Shown: positions 15,547-23,479 of the stretch, one piece after another
Layout: the number at the start of each line of letters is the position of its first letter
How positions within the stretch are numbered: position 1 is the stretch's first letter
From: Candidatus Binatia bacterium
Lineage (GTDB): Bacteria; Desulfobacterota; Binatia; UBA1149; CAITLU01
Length of the DNA stretch: 38,723 nucleotides
NCBI GenBank assembly: GCA_036493895.1
Contig: DASXOZ010000068.1
Coordinates: forward strand, 1-38,723
Reading direction: 5' to 3'
Notes under the pieces: model-generated
Databases searched by the model: none
What the model was told of the DNA's origin: nothing
Seen by the model: only the letters and a program-made list of their open reading frames with translations
Translations under genes and position numbers: made by a program

Positions 15547-15714
15547 ATGAACAGGTACCTCGCGCATCGATCCAGCTACCCCAGCTACCATGTCTCGCAC
15601 TCGGCAGCGTCAGGGGTGTTTTTCGTCCTCGGCATCGCGCTCATGCTGCTCGCCGTGCACTGGATGGTCCTGGGCAGTTACCTCATGCGCCTGCAACCCT
15701 TCTACAGTCCGTGA
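15547..15714 (+). CDS. 55-residue single-span membrane protein
   Basis: ATG at 15547 follows a consensus ribosome site at ideal spacing. The product has a Ser/Tyr/His-rich N-terminus (MNRYLAHRSSYPSYHVSHSA) and one clear hydrophobic helix (about residues 22-45: GVFFVLGIALMLLAVHWMVLG). It ends with a short tail, SYLMRLQPFYSP. The distribution of charges (Arg/His before the helix, one Arg after) suggests the N-terminus inside. I do not recognise a family. It stands alone, between a promoter-like site and a long hairpin, and converges on the Cys-rich gene ending at 15841. It could be a small regulator or chaperone of an envelope complex, but no partner is visible. Confidence 0.75.
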   Translation: MNRYLAHRSSYPSYHVSHSAASGVFFVLGIALMLLAVHWMVLGSYLMRLQPFYSP

Positions 15715-15759
15715 CCGGGCGGCGGACACCCGCCGCTCCTTACCCCGTTCGACCGTTCC

Positions 15760-15800
15760 GCCAAGGCGCGGCCCGCGCGTGTCGCGGGTCGCGCCTTGGC
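15760..15800 (+). terminator. Long GC-rich hairpin between convergent genes
   Basis: An 18-bp stem (15760-15777 with 15783-15800, one G-T pair) closes a 5-nt loop. It lies 46 bases after the stop at 15714. No U-tract follows on either strand, so it is a factor-dependent or bidirectional terminator candidate rather than a classical intrinsic one. Confidence 0.5.
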
Positions 15801-15840
15801 GTCATCACTGTTCATTCTCGCGAGTGTGCGAGTGCGAGGA

Positions 15841-16629
15841 TTACGGCGTGCACTTCGAGTTGTCGGCAGAATCGATGTTCGCGGGACAGACACCCGTCCC
15901 ACAACTACCTGCGTCGTCGCAATACTGGCAGCTGGCGACGGTAGCATCCGCACAATCGGGATCCACGATGCCGCATCCGCAGTCGCAGAAGCCGTCCGCG
16001 TAGAAACCCGGGTCGCAGGTCCATGCGCCCGGCACCGCGCACTTGGAGTTGTCGGCAGGATCGATGTTCGCAGGGCACGCAATGGACGCGCAACTGCCGA
16101 CATCATTGCAGTACGCGCAATTGGCGACGGTAGCATCCGCACAATCGGGATCCACGATGCCGCATCCGCAGTCACAGAACCCGTCCCCGTAATACTTCCC
16201 ACTGCAGGTCCAACCGGCCGGCAGCGTCGTAGTCGTCGTGCTCGTGGTTGTCGTGGTGGTCGTGCTCGTCGTGGTGGTTGTAGTGGTTGTCGTCGTCGTA
16301 GTCGTCGTCGTGCTTGTAGTGGTCGTGGTCGGAATCGGTTGACACTGGAAGCTGACGCACTGGCTTCCGACGTCGCAAACGCCGCAGTCGATGGGCAGGC
16401 CGCAACCGTTGTCCGGAGTGCCGCACTGGGCTCCTATCGCCGCGCAGGTCTGGGCCGCGCAGCACGTGCCAAACTTGTCGGGCGGATTCTGCCGGATACA
16501 GACGTTGCTGGCGCAACTTCGGTTGACGTTGCAGACGGCGCCCCCCGGCTTGCCGCCCTTCGCACTGCCGACGTCGGCATACGCGAGCAGGCCAACCATG
16601 ATTAGAGCCGCGGCAAGTGATCGTTTCAT
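15841..16629 (-). CDS. Secreted Cys-rich protein with poly-Thr linker and two tandem CDCGCG domains
   Basis: The ATG at 16629 (rather than the upstream in-frame start at 16719) follows agaggggactcgt and gives a signal peptide, MKRSLAAALIMVGLLAYADVGSA. The 262 residues comprise an N-terminal Cys-rich domain (12 Cys, CGTPDNGCGLPIDCG), a roughly 40-residue linker of Thr with few Ser that resembles mucin-like O-glycosylated linkers, and two 63-residue repeats. Each repeat has the pattern WTCxxxxYxDGFCDCGCGIVDPDCADA...CPANIDxADNSKC. The many paired cysteines predict disulfides in the periplasm or outside. No enzymatic motif is seen. The Thr linker and duplicated domain suggest a binding or surface-display role, such as carbohydrate or matrix attachment; this is inference. 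Confidence 0.8.
   Translation of the reverse strand: MKRSLAAALIMVGLLAYADVGSAKGGKPGGAVCNVNRSCASNVCIRQNPPDKFGTCCAAQTCAAIGAQCGTPDNGCGLPIDCGVCDVGSQCVSFQCQPIPTTTTTSTTTTTTTTTTTTTTTSTTTTTTTSTTTTTLPAGWTCSGKYYGDGFCDCGCGIVDPDCADATVANCAYCNDVGSCASIACPANIDPADNSKCAVPGAWTCDPGFYADGFCDCGCGIVDPDCADATVASCQYCDDAGSCGTGVCPANIDSADNSKCTP
15933..16173 (-). repeat. 52-bp exact direct repeat encoding the CDCGCG domain core
   Basis: Bases 15933-15984 and 16122-16173 are identical (offset 189 bp, i.e. 63 codons). The identity includes synonymous positions and marks a recent duplication or gene conversion of the Cys-rich domain. Similarity continues outside the identical core. Confidence 0.85.
16210..16335 (-). repeat. 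Low-complexity poly-threonine coding tract
   Basis: About 120 bases of gtn-type triplets (read as acn on the minus strand) encode an almost pure Thr linker interrupted by four Ser. Such tracts are prone to slippage, so length may vary between strains and be unreliable in an assembly. Confidence 0.8.
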
Positions 16630-17126
16630 ACGAGTCCCCTCTACTGATGGCGGGCCGACCCCGGCGCCCTCTCGCTCGGGACATGCACTGCATATAGCGA
16701 GCCATGGGAACGCTGACACGAGGACACGCTGGGTCAGAGGCGATCACGCCCCGGCAGACAGGCCTATGCGGGCTCTTACTGGCTGCCGCGCAGGGCCCGC
16801 GTGCGACTTATGCGGCCGCTGCGCGCCCGCAAGCAACGAAAGGCTCGTGCCCGCCTGCAGCGCCTTGGCGCCGTACTCAATGGATGAAGCGAGGCCTGTT
16901 CCGAGGAATGAGAACGCGCGCGTGCGTAGTTCGCGCTTTTGACGAAGCACCTGGTGGCCGACTCCCTTCGCGCCGGCTCAGACCGGCAAGGACACCGGCA
17001 CACCGTTCAGCGCGAAGTACTGATCAAGATCAGGCACGCAGGTGATGGGCGAAGCGACGAGTTGCGCGCCCGTCGCCTGCCTCTTCGCTGGCCCCCGCTC
17101 GTTTCCACTGTTCCAGCGGAACGAGC
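16630..17126. other. Gene-poor interval of about 500 bases
   Basis: No supported gene is seen. On the minus strand a frame ending at the stop 16978-16980 reads GAQLVASPITCVPDLDQYFA and then LNGVPVSLPV. This looks like the end of a secreted protein but has no visible start, so it may be the 3' remnant of a lost gene. The rest shows no convincing coding, tRNA or repeat signal. It presumably contains the promoter of the Cys-rich gene starting at 16629. Confidence 0.4.
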
Positions 17127-18461
17127 TCAGTTGGCGCCGCTATTGCTGCCGCTGGGCTGAAGGCACGGATCAACCGCAGGACAGCTTCCGTCGCCGAGGC
17201 TCGTTCCGCCGTCCGCCAGGCAGCGCGCCAGAGTATGGTTCTCGCATCGGATTTCGTTATTGCCGCCGTTGGGCTCGCAGCACATGACGCCGGTCTCGAC
17301 CGGAACGACATCGGCACACGTATCGATCGCGCACACGCCTGCACCCTTGTTGAAGCCGCCGGCGGCCGCACAGTCGGACACCGTCTGCGATTCGCACTCG
17401 ACCTCTCCGCTGAGCGGCGGCTGCACGCAGCACATCACGTCGGGATTCGGTGGAGGCACATCGGCGCACGTCGTCGCGTCGCACGCGCCGCCGGTGCCCT
17501 TGGCAACGCCGCCGGCAGCCGTGCAGTCGGTTGCATTGAAGTCTTCGCACTCGACCTCGTCGCCGGCCGGACTGGGCAGGCAGCAAATGCCGTGGGCGAT
17601 CGACGGCGGAACGTCTCCGCAAGGATTCGGTGAACAGCTGCCGGGCCCCTTGTCGAGACCGCCGAGCTGCTCGCACTCGGCAACCGTATGATCCTCGCAG
17701 GCCCACACGTAGTAGGCCGCCACGCAGCATTGCACGTGATCGTCGGGAGAGGGCGGCGCGGCGTTGCACGGGTCGCTTGCACACGAATCCGCCTGCACGA
17801 CCGACCCGCCGGCTGTCAGGCAATCGGCCTGGCTGCGGTCCTCGCACAGAGGGCCGGAGTTGTCGGGTACGCAGCAGACGACGCTGGCGGCGGGCGGGCG
17901 CGCGCTGCCGCACGGATCGGGAAAGCAGGAACCGGCCGCGCTCGAAGTGCCGCCGAGCGCGGTGCAGTCGGCGGGCGTGCGGTCTTCGCACTCGGTGTGC
18001 TCGCCGCCTGGAATGCAGCACGCCTTGTCGGTCTCGCTGCCGGCGGGCGCCGCCACGTGGCCGACGAGCACGTCGTCGCCGGTCGCGCCCCGAATTTCGA
18101 TCGCTTCGCCGCGCGGGTCGAAGCCGAGCACCAGGTTCTCACCGACTTTGCCGGTGCTGAACCGAACGCGGCCGTAGCCCGTGTCATCGGAAGGCAATGT
18201 CGCGACTTTGATGCCACCGACCAGCACGTCGTAGCTCGACGAAGGCGCGAGCGACGATGCCTGCACACCGAACCCTCCGCGGGTCGAAGTCCTGACGATG
18301 AGTCGCGCGACACCGCCGGCGCCGGGCACGACGCCGGTGCTCGTCAGTGCCGTCTTCGTTTTCACCTTCTCCGCCTGAGCCGCGACCGGCGCGAGAACGG
18401 ACAAGGCAAGAGCGGCAACAACGACACGCGACAGGGACGACAGGAAACGGTTCGATCGCAT
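17127..18461 (-). CDS. Secreted protein with six tandem Cys-rich repeats
   Basis: The ATG at 18461 follows gggagatcaagctca and begins a 444-residue protein with a signal peptide (about 1-30, ending VAAQA). Residues 31-140 form a beta-rich N-terminal domain that I do not recognise (SYDVLVGGIKVATLPSDDTG). Residues 148-433 are six repeats of about 48-52 residues with the pattern CCxP...CExxTxxxCxxxGGxxxGxGSCxxxPC, six cysteines each except where the pattern drifts. The regular spacing predicts a string of small disulfide-stabilised domains outside the cytoplasm. No catalytic residues are evident. The similarity in style to the Cys-rich protein at 15841-16629 suggests a shared surface or matrix role, but they are not homologous in pattern. 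Confidence 0.8.
   Translation of the reverse strand: MRSNRFLSSLSRVVVAALALSVLAPVAAQAEKVKTKTALTSTGVVPGAGGVARLIVRTSTRGGFGVQASSLAPSSSYDVLVGGIKVATLPSDDTGYGRVRFSTGKVGENLVLGFDPRGEAIEIRGATGDDVLVGHVAAPAGSETDKACCIPGGEHTECEDRTPADCTALGGTSSAAGSCFPDPCGSARPPAASVVCCVPDNSGPLCEDRSQADCLTAGGSVVQADSCASDPCNAAPPSPDDHVQCCVAAYYVWACEDHTVAECEQLGGLDKGPGSCSPNPCGDVPPSIAHGICCLPSPAGDEVECEDFNATDCTAAGGVAKGTGGACDATTCADVPPPNPDVMCCVQPPLSGEVECESQTVSDCAAAGGFNKGAGVCAIDTCADVVPVETGVMCCEPNGGNNEIRCENHTLARCLADGGTSLGDGSCPAVDPCLQPSGSNSGAN
17163..18020 (-). repeat. Six tandem Cys-rich repeats
   Basis: Repeats open with CCIPG, CCVPD, CCVAA, CCLPS, CCVQP and CCEPN. They have a period of 48-52 residues, with an invariant GG in the middle and a closing PC or TC. 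Protein-level repeats only; the DNA is diverged. Confidence 0.85.
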
Positions 18462-18474
18462 TGAGCTTGATCTC

Positions 18475-18507
18475 CCGGCAAGGCGCGTTTCGAGAGGCGC
18501 TTGCCGG
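18475..18507 (-). promoter_or_regulatory. Hairpin in the 5' leader of the six-repeat protein gene
   Basis: ccggcaag (18475-18482) pairs with cttgccgg (18500-18507), extended by cgc/gcg past one bulged G. In the mRNA of the gene starting at 18461 the stem directly abuts the gggag ribosome site, so folding could affect translation. Its function is unproven. Confidence 0.3.
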
Positions 18508-18719
18508 CCTTTCTCAATGCAATCGTCAGGCCATCACGAAGGCCCCGGTTTTCCTCGGGTTTTGTCCCAGGAGCGCGCCATCGGCGGGGCATGGGACCCG
18601 CTGGCCGGGCCACATGCCCCGGACCGTTCCGTCGCGCCACCGGTGTCGCCGCCGATAGAGAATGCGACGTCGCTCAATCGCTCAGCGCGCAATTCCTCGC
18701 CGAACACGCAAACTCCATT

Positions 18720-20372
18720 TCAGGGGACCCGCGGTTTCGCCGCGACCTCGAAGATCGCGAAGCGCGGGTCGTTCTTCGATTGCCATACCGGCCGCAATAT
18801 CGATGAAGTCTCATCCGTAGCCGCATACACCAGATCAAAGAATGCGCCTTCCATGGGATACGAAGGCAGTGGCGTCAGCAGCAGATATCGCGCGCCATAC
18901 TTTGCCAGCGTATCGTCCATCTCGCCGGCGGTTCCGAGCGGCGGATCGGAGGCGCCGTAGTACAGCGAGAGAGCATGAGGCACGAAGGGGCGGATCGTCG
19001 GACGATCGCTGTATAGCGCTGTCATCGTGTCCAAGCCGGCCGCCACTACTTCGCCAGGGCGAGTGTGTTGCGACAGCCATTCAAAGGCGGATTGATAGTC
19101 ACTCCACGCAACAGGCGCATCGGGCATCGTAAAATACGGATAGTGCGATTGACGGCTCACGCTGGAGTATTGCAGGACCATCCAGCCGTTGAGCGAGACC
19201 ACCATCGCAATCGTCGTTGCCAGTGCGAGTCGGCCGGCGCGTGCCGAAGTACGGAGCGAAACGAACTGGAACACCGTCTCGATGAGCATTGCGACCAGGA
19301 ACGGCAGGATTGGAACCAGGAAACGATCGGGCGGCCAGGGCCAGAAGCAAACGAGAGCAAGATAGGCAAGCAGCGTGACCGGCAGCAACTCCAATTTGCG
19401 GGCTCGAACGGCGACAACCATCCACGGCAGTATCCCGACCGAAAACAATAACCACTGAGGGGAATCGATTCGGCCATACAGCCACCGGGTCGCCGCCTCG
19501 AACGCGATCGACGGGAAAGCGACGCCTGACTTCAGAAGATTCTCTACGGGGACAAACATCGACCCGTTGTTGCGCCACCACTCGATGTAGTCGGTATGGT
19601 AGCCCAGGATGCTGTCGTGGCCTGCGCTGCCGGCAAAAACCGCCCAGAGGCACCACGGAACCATGACCATGGCTGCACCGGCGGCTACGAATCGCACCGA
19701 CTTCTGGCGGCGCATCATTGCCAGGACTGCGGCAACAGGTATGGCCACGCCGGCCAGACGACACAGAAACGGGAGCCCGAGCGCGATTCCGCAGGCAAGG
19801 TCGCGCGTCGCCGACGAGTCGGACGAGCGCAGTCTCGATTCTGTGGCCCAAAGTGCCGCAACGAGCGCCACCAGAAACGGCATTTCTGAAAGAGTCTGAC
19901 AGCAATAGAAGAGAACGTTGGGCGATGAAGCGACGATCAGGCCCGCGCCGACGGCAGCTGCGCGGTGACCGATACGAAAATGCACGACGTACAGGTAAGC
20001 CATCGCGAGGCCGATCGCCGAAAGCGCAATCGTCATCGCTTGCATCAACACCAGTTGTTCGTCGCGAGAGGACGACGCCATCGCTGCCAACGAAAGAAAC
20101 GCCGGGTACAGTACCGGATACTTGGTCTGCGCGGGATGACCGGGAAGATTCGTCAGCGTGTAGCCATCGCCGCTCGCGATAGCCCTGGCGGTGATGGAGT
20201 AGACGGCGTCGTCGTCAAATACGCCGACGACTCCCGGGATCACCCGCTGGCTCGCGCCCGCCAGGACAGCAATCGCGATCAGGGCCGCACAAGCGGCGTC
20301 ACGCCAGTCGAGCCTTCGCGGGTTCGACTGCCGCAGGATATCGGGCGTTCCTTTTTGTGCGTCCGGATCCAT
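18720..20372 (-). CDS. GT-C-type membrane glycosyltransferase (family 39/ArnT-like)
   Basis: The 550 residues contain about ten hydrophobic segments after a short cytoplasmic N-terminus (MDPDAQKGTPDILRQSNPRR). The first long loop carries GVFDDDAVYSITARAIASGD, the acidic motif that marks the catalytic periplasmic loop of GT-C enzymes using polyprenyl-phosphate sugars. It is followed by GYTLTNLPGHPAQTKYPVLYP, as in PMT_2/GT39 proteins. A soluble C-terminal domain (about 430-550, EWLSQHTRPGEVVAAG...YLLLTPLP) is also usual. The sugar and acceptor cannot be predicted. The ATG at 20372 follows taggaactctcc. It is divergent from the propeller gene with 164 bases between starts, so the two may share a control region, but no motif is clear. 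Confidence 0.85.
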   Translation of the reverse strand: MDPDAQKGTPDILRQSNPRRLDWRDAACAALIAIAVLAGASQRVIPGVVGVFDDDAVYSITARAIASGDGYTLTNLPGHPAQTKYPVLYPAFLSLAAMASSSRDEQLVLMQAMTIALSAIGLAMAYLYVVHFRIGHRAAAVGAGLIVASSPNVLFYCCQTLSEMPFLVALVAALWATESRLRSSDSSATRDLACGIALGLPFLCRLAGVAIPVAAVLAMMRRQKSVRFVAAGAAMVMVPWCLWAVFAGSAGHDSILGYHTDYIEWWRNNGSMFVPVENLLKSGVAFPSIAFEAATRWLYGRIDSPQWLLFSVGILPWMVVAVRARKLELLPVTLLAYLALVCFWPWPPDRFLVPILPFLVAMLIETVFQFVSLRTSARAGRLALATTIAMVVSLNGWMVLQYSSVSRQSHYPYFTMPDAPVAWSDYQSAFEWLSQHTRPGEVVAAGLDTMTALYSDRPTIRPFVPHALSLYYGASDPPLGTAGEMDDTLAKYGARYLLLTPLPSYPMEGAFFDLVYAATDETSSILRPVWQSKNDPRFAIFEVAAKPRVP

Positions 20373-20536
20373 GGAGAGTTCCTACGAATGGCGTGCGGGA
20401 ACGCCTCGGCTTTGCGCGCGATTTCCATATCGGGAGGGGCGCGTAGTGGCCAGCACAATCTGCTCGCGAGCTGGCGGTACCACCACCGAGCGCGCTGCGT
20501 CTTGACTCGTTGTTTCCCGGCGTAGTAGGCAATTGC

Positions 20537-22393
20537 ATGCTGCGCGGGAGCACCATCGTGGCCGGAGTCGGCCTGCTCGCGTGCCTGGCCGCCGCGCCTC
20601 GAGCCACCGCGCAGACCTTCGGTTCCCCGTCCGTCATCAACAGCAACGCCTCCGCCGACACGGCCATCGACGTCACGCCGCAGATTGCGACCGACCGCGC
20701 GGGACACTGGGTAGTCGCCTGGAGCGGCGCTGCCAACAGTGTGGCCGTCTCACGCTCGTCCGACAACGGCGCAACCTGGACTCCTCTCGAGGCCATCAAT
20801 GACGCGTCGACGAGAGGCGGCGCCGTGCAACTGGCCACCGACGGCGCCGGCATCTGGGTAGCGGTGTGGGAGGCACAGGATGCTCTCGATGGCTCGGACG
20901 TCGACCTGTTTACGTCGCGCTCGCTCGATGCAGGCGCAACGTGGAGCGTGCCCGCACCGCTGAACACCGATGCCGCGACCGATTCGGGAGACGATCTCGA
21001 GCCGGAGCTTGCGACCGACGGCGCGGGAACGTGGATCGCTACCTGGGCCTCGAATGACACGCTCGGCGGTACGATCGGCAGCGACTATGACATCCTGTAC
21101 GCGCGATCTGTCGACGGCGGGGTAACGTGGAGCCCACCTTCGCCGCTCAACTCCAACGCAGCCACGGACACCGGCGCCGACAACGAGCCGGACATCGAGA
21201 CGGACGGCGCGGGTACCTGGCTCACGATCTGGACTTCGAGAGACTCTCTCGGCGGCACGATCGGTGCCGACCCGGACATCCTCGTCTCGCGCTCGAACGA
21301 TGCTGGTGTAACGTGGACTCCCCCGTCACCGCTCAACACGAATGCCGCGAGCGATTCCGGAGACGACTTCTTCCCGCGGGTCGCCGCCGACGGCCATGGC
21401 GACTGGATCGCGGTGTGGACCTCCACCGACTCGCTCGGCGGCACGATCGGGAACGATGAGGACACGCTGACAGCCACGTCCACCGACGGCGGACTGAACT
21501 GGAGCGCGCCGCACGCACTCAACTCGACTGCCACCAGAGATACTGCGAATGACGCCGAGCCGCAGGTCACCACGGACGGTCTCGGCACGTGGATCGCGAT
21601 CTGGTACGGCGCCACGCCCGGAAACTTCGGCGGCGGTGACGACGACATCCTCATCGCTCGCTCGACCGATCTCGGCTCCACGTGGTCGCTGCCGTTGCCT
21701 CTCAACACGAACGCGGCGCACGACCGCGGCTCCGAATCGGATCCGCAGCTCGCCACCGACGGCGCCGGCACGTGGCTCGCGGTCTGGGACACCCCGGATG
21801 TCTCCGGAAAAGCCATCGGCGATTTCGACATCGTCGTCGCGCGCGGAAGAGACATCGAGTGCACCACCTTGCCGATGACGGGATGCACATCCTCGCTCGG
21901 CGAGCCCGGCAACAGTCTGCTGCTGCGTAACGCAGTGGACGACGGCAATGACGAGGTCCTGTGGAAGTGGAACGGCGCCGACGCAGGCGGGCCTGCGGCG
22001 TTCGGCGACCCTTCGGCCGGCGACGTGCTGAGCGGCACGAGCTACCGGTTCTGCGTCTACGACGGAAACGCTGCGGCACTGCTCGCGAGCGTCGCGCCTG
22101 CCGGTGGAGTGTGTCGCACGAAAGCCTGCTGGAAGGCCGCGTCGAGTGGCCTCCGGTACGGCGACCCCGAGCTCACACCGGGCGGCATCGACAAGATCAA
22201 TCTCAAGGCCAACGCAGGGCGCGACAAGCTCGCACTGAAAGGTAGCGGTCCGTACCTCGCGATGCCTGCGCTCGACGCGCTGGCATTGCCGCTCGTCGCC
22301 CAGCTCCAGGCCGGCAACGGCTCGTGCTGGGAGTCGACGTACAGCGCACCGTCGACCAACAGCGGCGACGCGTTCCAGGCGAGCGGCGACTGA
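20537..22393 (+). CDS. Secreted seven-repeat beta-propeller protein with shared C-terminal module
   Basis: The ATG at 20537 is preferred over one at 20510 because it gives a clean signal peptide (MLRGSTIVAGVGLLACLAAA). Residues about 29-440 hold seven repeats of 53-62 residues with the pattern DxEPxLATDGAGTWxAxW...DILxARSxDxGxTWSxPxPLNTNA. These are BNR/sialidase-like (Asp-box-type SxDxGxTW) propeller blades, and seven copies would close a propeller. The Asp, Arg and Tyr residues of real sialidases are not recognised, so a binding role or unknown hydrolase is possible. Residues 442-618 are the module also found at 1012-1527 (PMTGC, WKW, FGDP, YRFCVYD, GGVCxxxxCWK, AMPALDAL, AQLQ, CWESTYS). 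The module may act in sorting or attachment; this is inference. Confidence 0.85.
   Translation: MLRGSTIVAGVGLLACLAAAPRATAQTFGSPSVINSNASADTAIDVTPQIATDRAGHWVVAWSGAANSVAVSRSSDNGATWTPLEAINDASTRGGAVQLATDGAGIWVAVWEAQDALDGSDVDLFTSRSLDAGATWSVPAPLNTDAATDSGDDLEPELATDGAGTWIATWASNDTLGGTIGSDYDILYARSVDGGVTWSPPSPLNSNAATDTGADNEPDIETDGAGTWLTIWTSRDSLGGTIGADPDILVSRSNDAGVTWTPPSPLNTNAASDSGDDFFPRVAADGHGDWIAVWTSTDSLGGTIGNDEDTLTATSTDGGLNWSAPHALNSTATRDTANDAEPQVTTDGLGTWIAIWYGATPGNFGGGDDDILIARSTDLGSTWSLPLPLNTNAAHDRGSESDPQLATDGAGTWLAVWDTPDVSGKAIGDFDIVVARGRDIECTTLPMTGCTSSLGEPGNSLLLRNAVDDGNDEVLWKWNGADAGGPAAFGDPSAGDVLSGTSYRFCVYDGNAAALLASVAPAGGVCRTKACWKAASSGLRYGDPELTPGGIDKINLKANAGRDKLALKGSGPYLAMPALDALALPLVAQLQAGNGSCWESTYSAPSTNSGDAFQASGD
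20621..21855 (+). repeat. Seven tandem propeller-blade repeats
   Basis: The repeats begin near INSNASADTAID, INDASTRGG, LNTDAATDSGDD, LNSNAATDTGAD, LNTNAASDSGDD, LNSTATRDTAND and LNTNAAHDRGSE. Repeats 3 to 5 are the most alike and share SLGGTIG loops, which points to more recent internal duplication. Confidence 0.85.
21860..22390 (+). repeat. Copy 2 of the shared C-terminal module
   Basis: This is the counterpart of 1012-1527. It contains GGVCRTKACWK, a cysteine pair absent from copy 1. The placement at the extreme C-terminus after different N-terminal domains is the same in both. Confidence 0.75.
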
Positions 22394-22476
22394 TCGCATC
22401 GGCCGGTCGCGCGTTCATGACCGACGATAGCGATGCGGCGTCGGGCGGCGAACGGCAAGATCCGCGCTATCGCAAC

Positions 22477-23259
22477 TCAGCGCGGAAATTCATAACGCTC
22501 GATTCGCACGTTGTGCCAGTCGGCGCCGCGCGCCGGCTGCACGACCCACCCACGCTCGTTTTCGCGCGGCATCCGCCGGTCCATACGATGGCTCGTGGAA
22601 TGAAGCTGGAAGACGAGACCGGCCGCCGTCATCTCGCGACGAAACGCCTCTGCGCGATCCAGCTCATTGAACGCAGGCGAGATCGAAGACGGAGAGACGC
22701 AGAGCAGACAGGTCCTGCCCATCGAAGACACTGCTGCGACCAGCGACGCCCAGTCTTTCAGATCCCGTTCGGTGACTCCGGGCTGGTGCAGAACGTAGTT
22801 GAGGCTCACGAGATAGTGATCGGCGCGCGGAATGGACAGCCCCGCGCAAGTTTCCGCGAATGCAACATCCAGCCACGGCGGCGCGAGGGCGCGCAGGAAC
22901 TCGATGCCGAGTCGCCGCATCAGGCTGTGCGGCTCGACGCCGAGGTATGCCAGCCTGACGGGCGGCTCGGCTGTCCACGCCTCGACCAGGGCTGCGGCAA
23001 CGTTGCCGGCACCGGCGCCCAGATCCACGGCGCAGACTGTCTGTCCCTTGACTACGAAGGGCCCGCGGTCATCGATCGCGAGCTTGAATGCATCCGTGTG
23101 CGCGCGGTGCAGCCTGAAAGCGTCCACCATCGCGTAGCACTCAGGATCGTCGCGCAGCAACCTGCCCTGGCGCCTTCGCTCGGCCGCCCGGATCTCCTCG
23201 ACGGACAACAGGTCGTATCGCGGTCGAAGCGTCGCGTGGAATGCTTCGTCGTAGTTCAT
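22477..23259 (-). CDS. SAM-dependent methyltransferase-like protein
   Basis: The frame is open to 23526, but the ATG at 23259 (MNYDEAFHATLRPRYDLLSV) starts the protein-like part; the upstream residues are Ser/Arg-rich and unconvincing. The 260 residues show a Rossmann motif I, VCAVDLGAGAGNVAAAL (about residues 73-89), then YLGVEPHSLMRRLG in the motif II position, and DVAFAETCAGLSIPRADHYL. This is a class I methyltransferase pattern, but the specific family and substrate are not recognised. The C-terminus (HSTSHRMDRRMPRENERGW) is basic. It is divergent from the broken sterol-desaturase gene at 23480. Confidence 0.65.
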   Translation of the reverse strand: MNYDEAFHATLRPRYDLLSVEEIRAAERRRQGRLLRDDPECYAMVDAFRLHRAHTDAFKLAIDDRGPFVVKGQTVCAVDLGAGAGNVAAALVEAWTAEPPVRLAYLGVEPHSLMRRLGIEFLRALAPPWLDVAFAETCAGLSIPRADHYLVSLNYVLHQPGVTERDLKDWASLVAAVSSMGRTCLLCVSPSSISPAFNELDRAEAFRREMTAAGLVFQLHSTSHRMDRRMPRENERGWVVQPARGADWHNVRIERYEFPR

Positions 23260-23479
23260 CCGCGCCTCGGGTTTCCCAGTTTGAGAACGGGAGCGCAATC
23301 GCCAGGTCCAGGTCGCCTCCAGGTCCGCATAGCCCGGTGGCGTGGAACTCGAAGAGGAAGATAGCGGTAGGAGCGCGATCCCCAGGAACCCCGCTCCATA
23401 CGTGAGTAATTGCCTTGTCGGACGCCGGCCGATTGAGCTAGCTTTCCGACTCCAGCAGCGAAGCGAGACGGGGGCGGCC

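Noticed and set aside
13620..15944. Very long plus-strand frame opposite the acetylesterase gene
   Set aside because: It is Arg/His/Ala-rich with no fold-like pattern and lies antisense to a clear SGNH hydrolase; GC-rich codon usage opens such frames by chance.
16210..16335. Short-period DNA repeat that could be mistaken for a CRISPR array
   Set aside because: There are no unique spacers; the tract is a continuous Thr-codon run in a coding frame.
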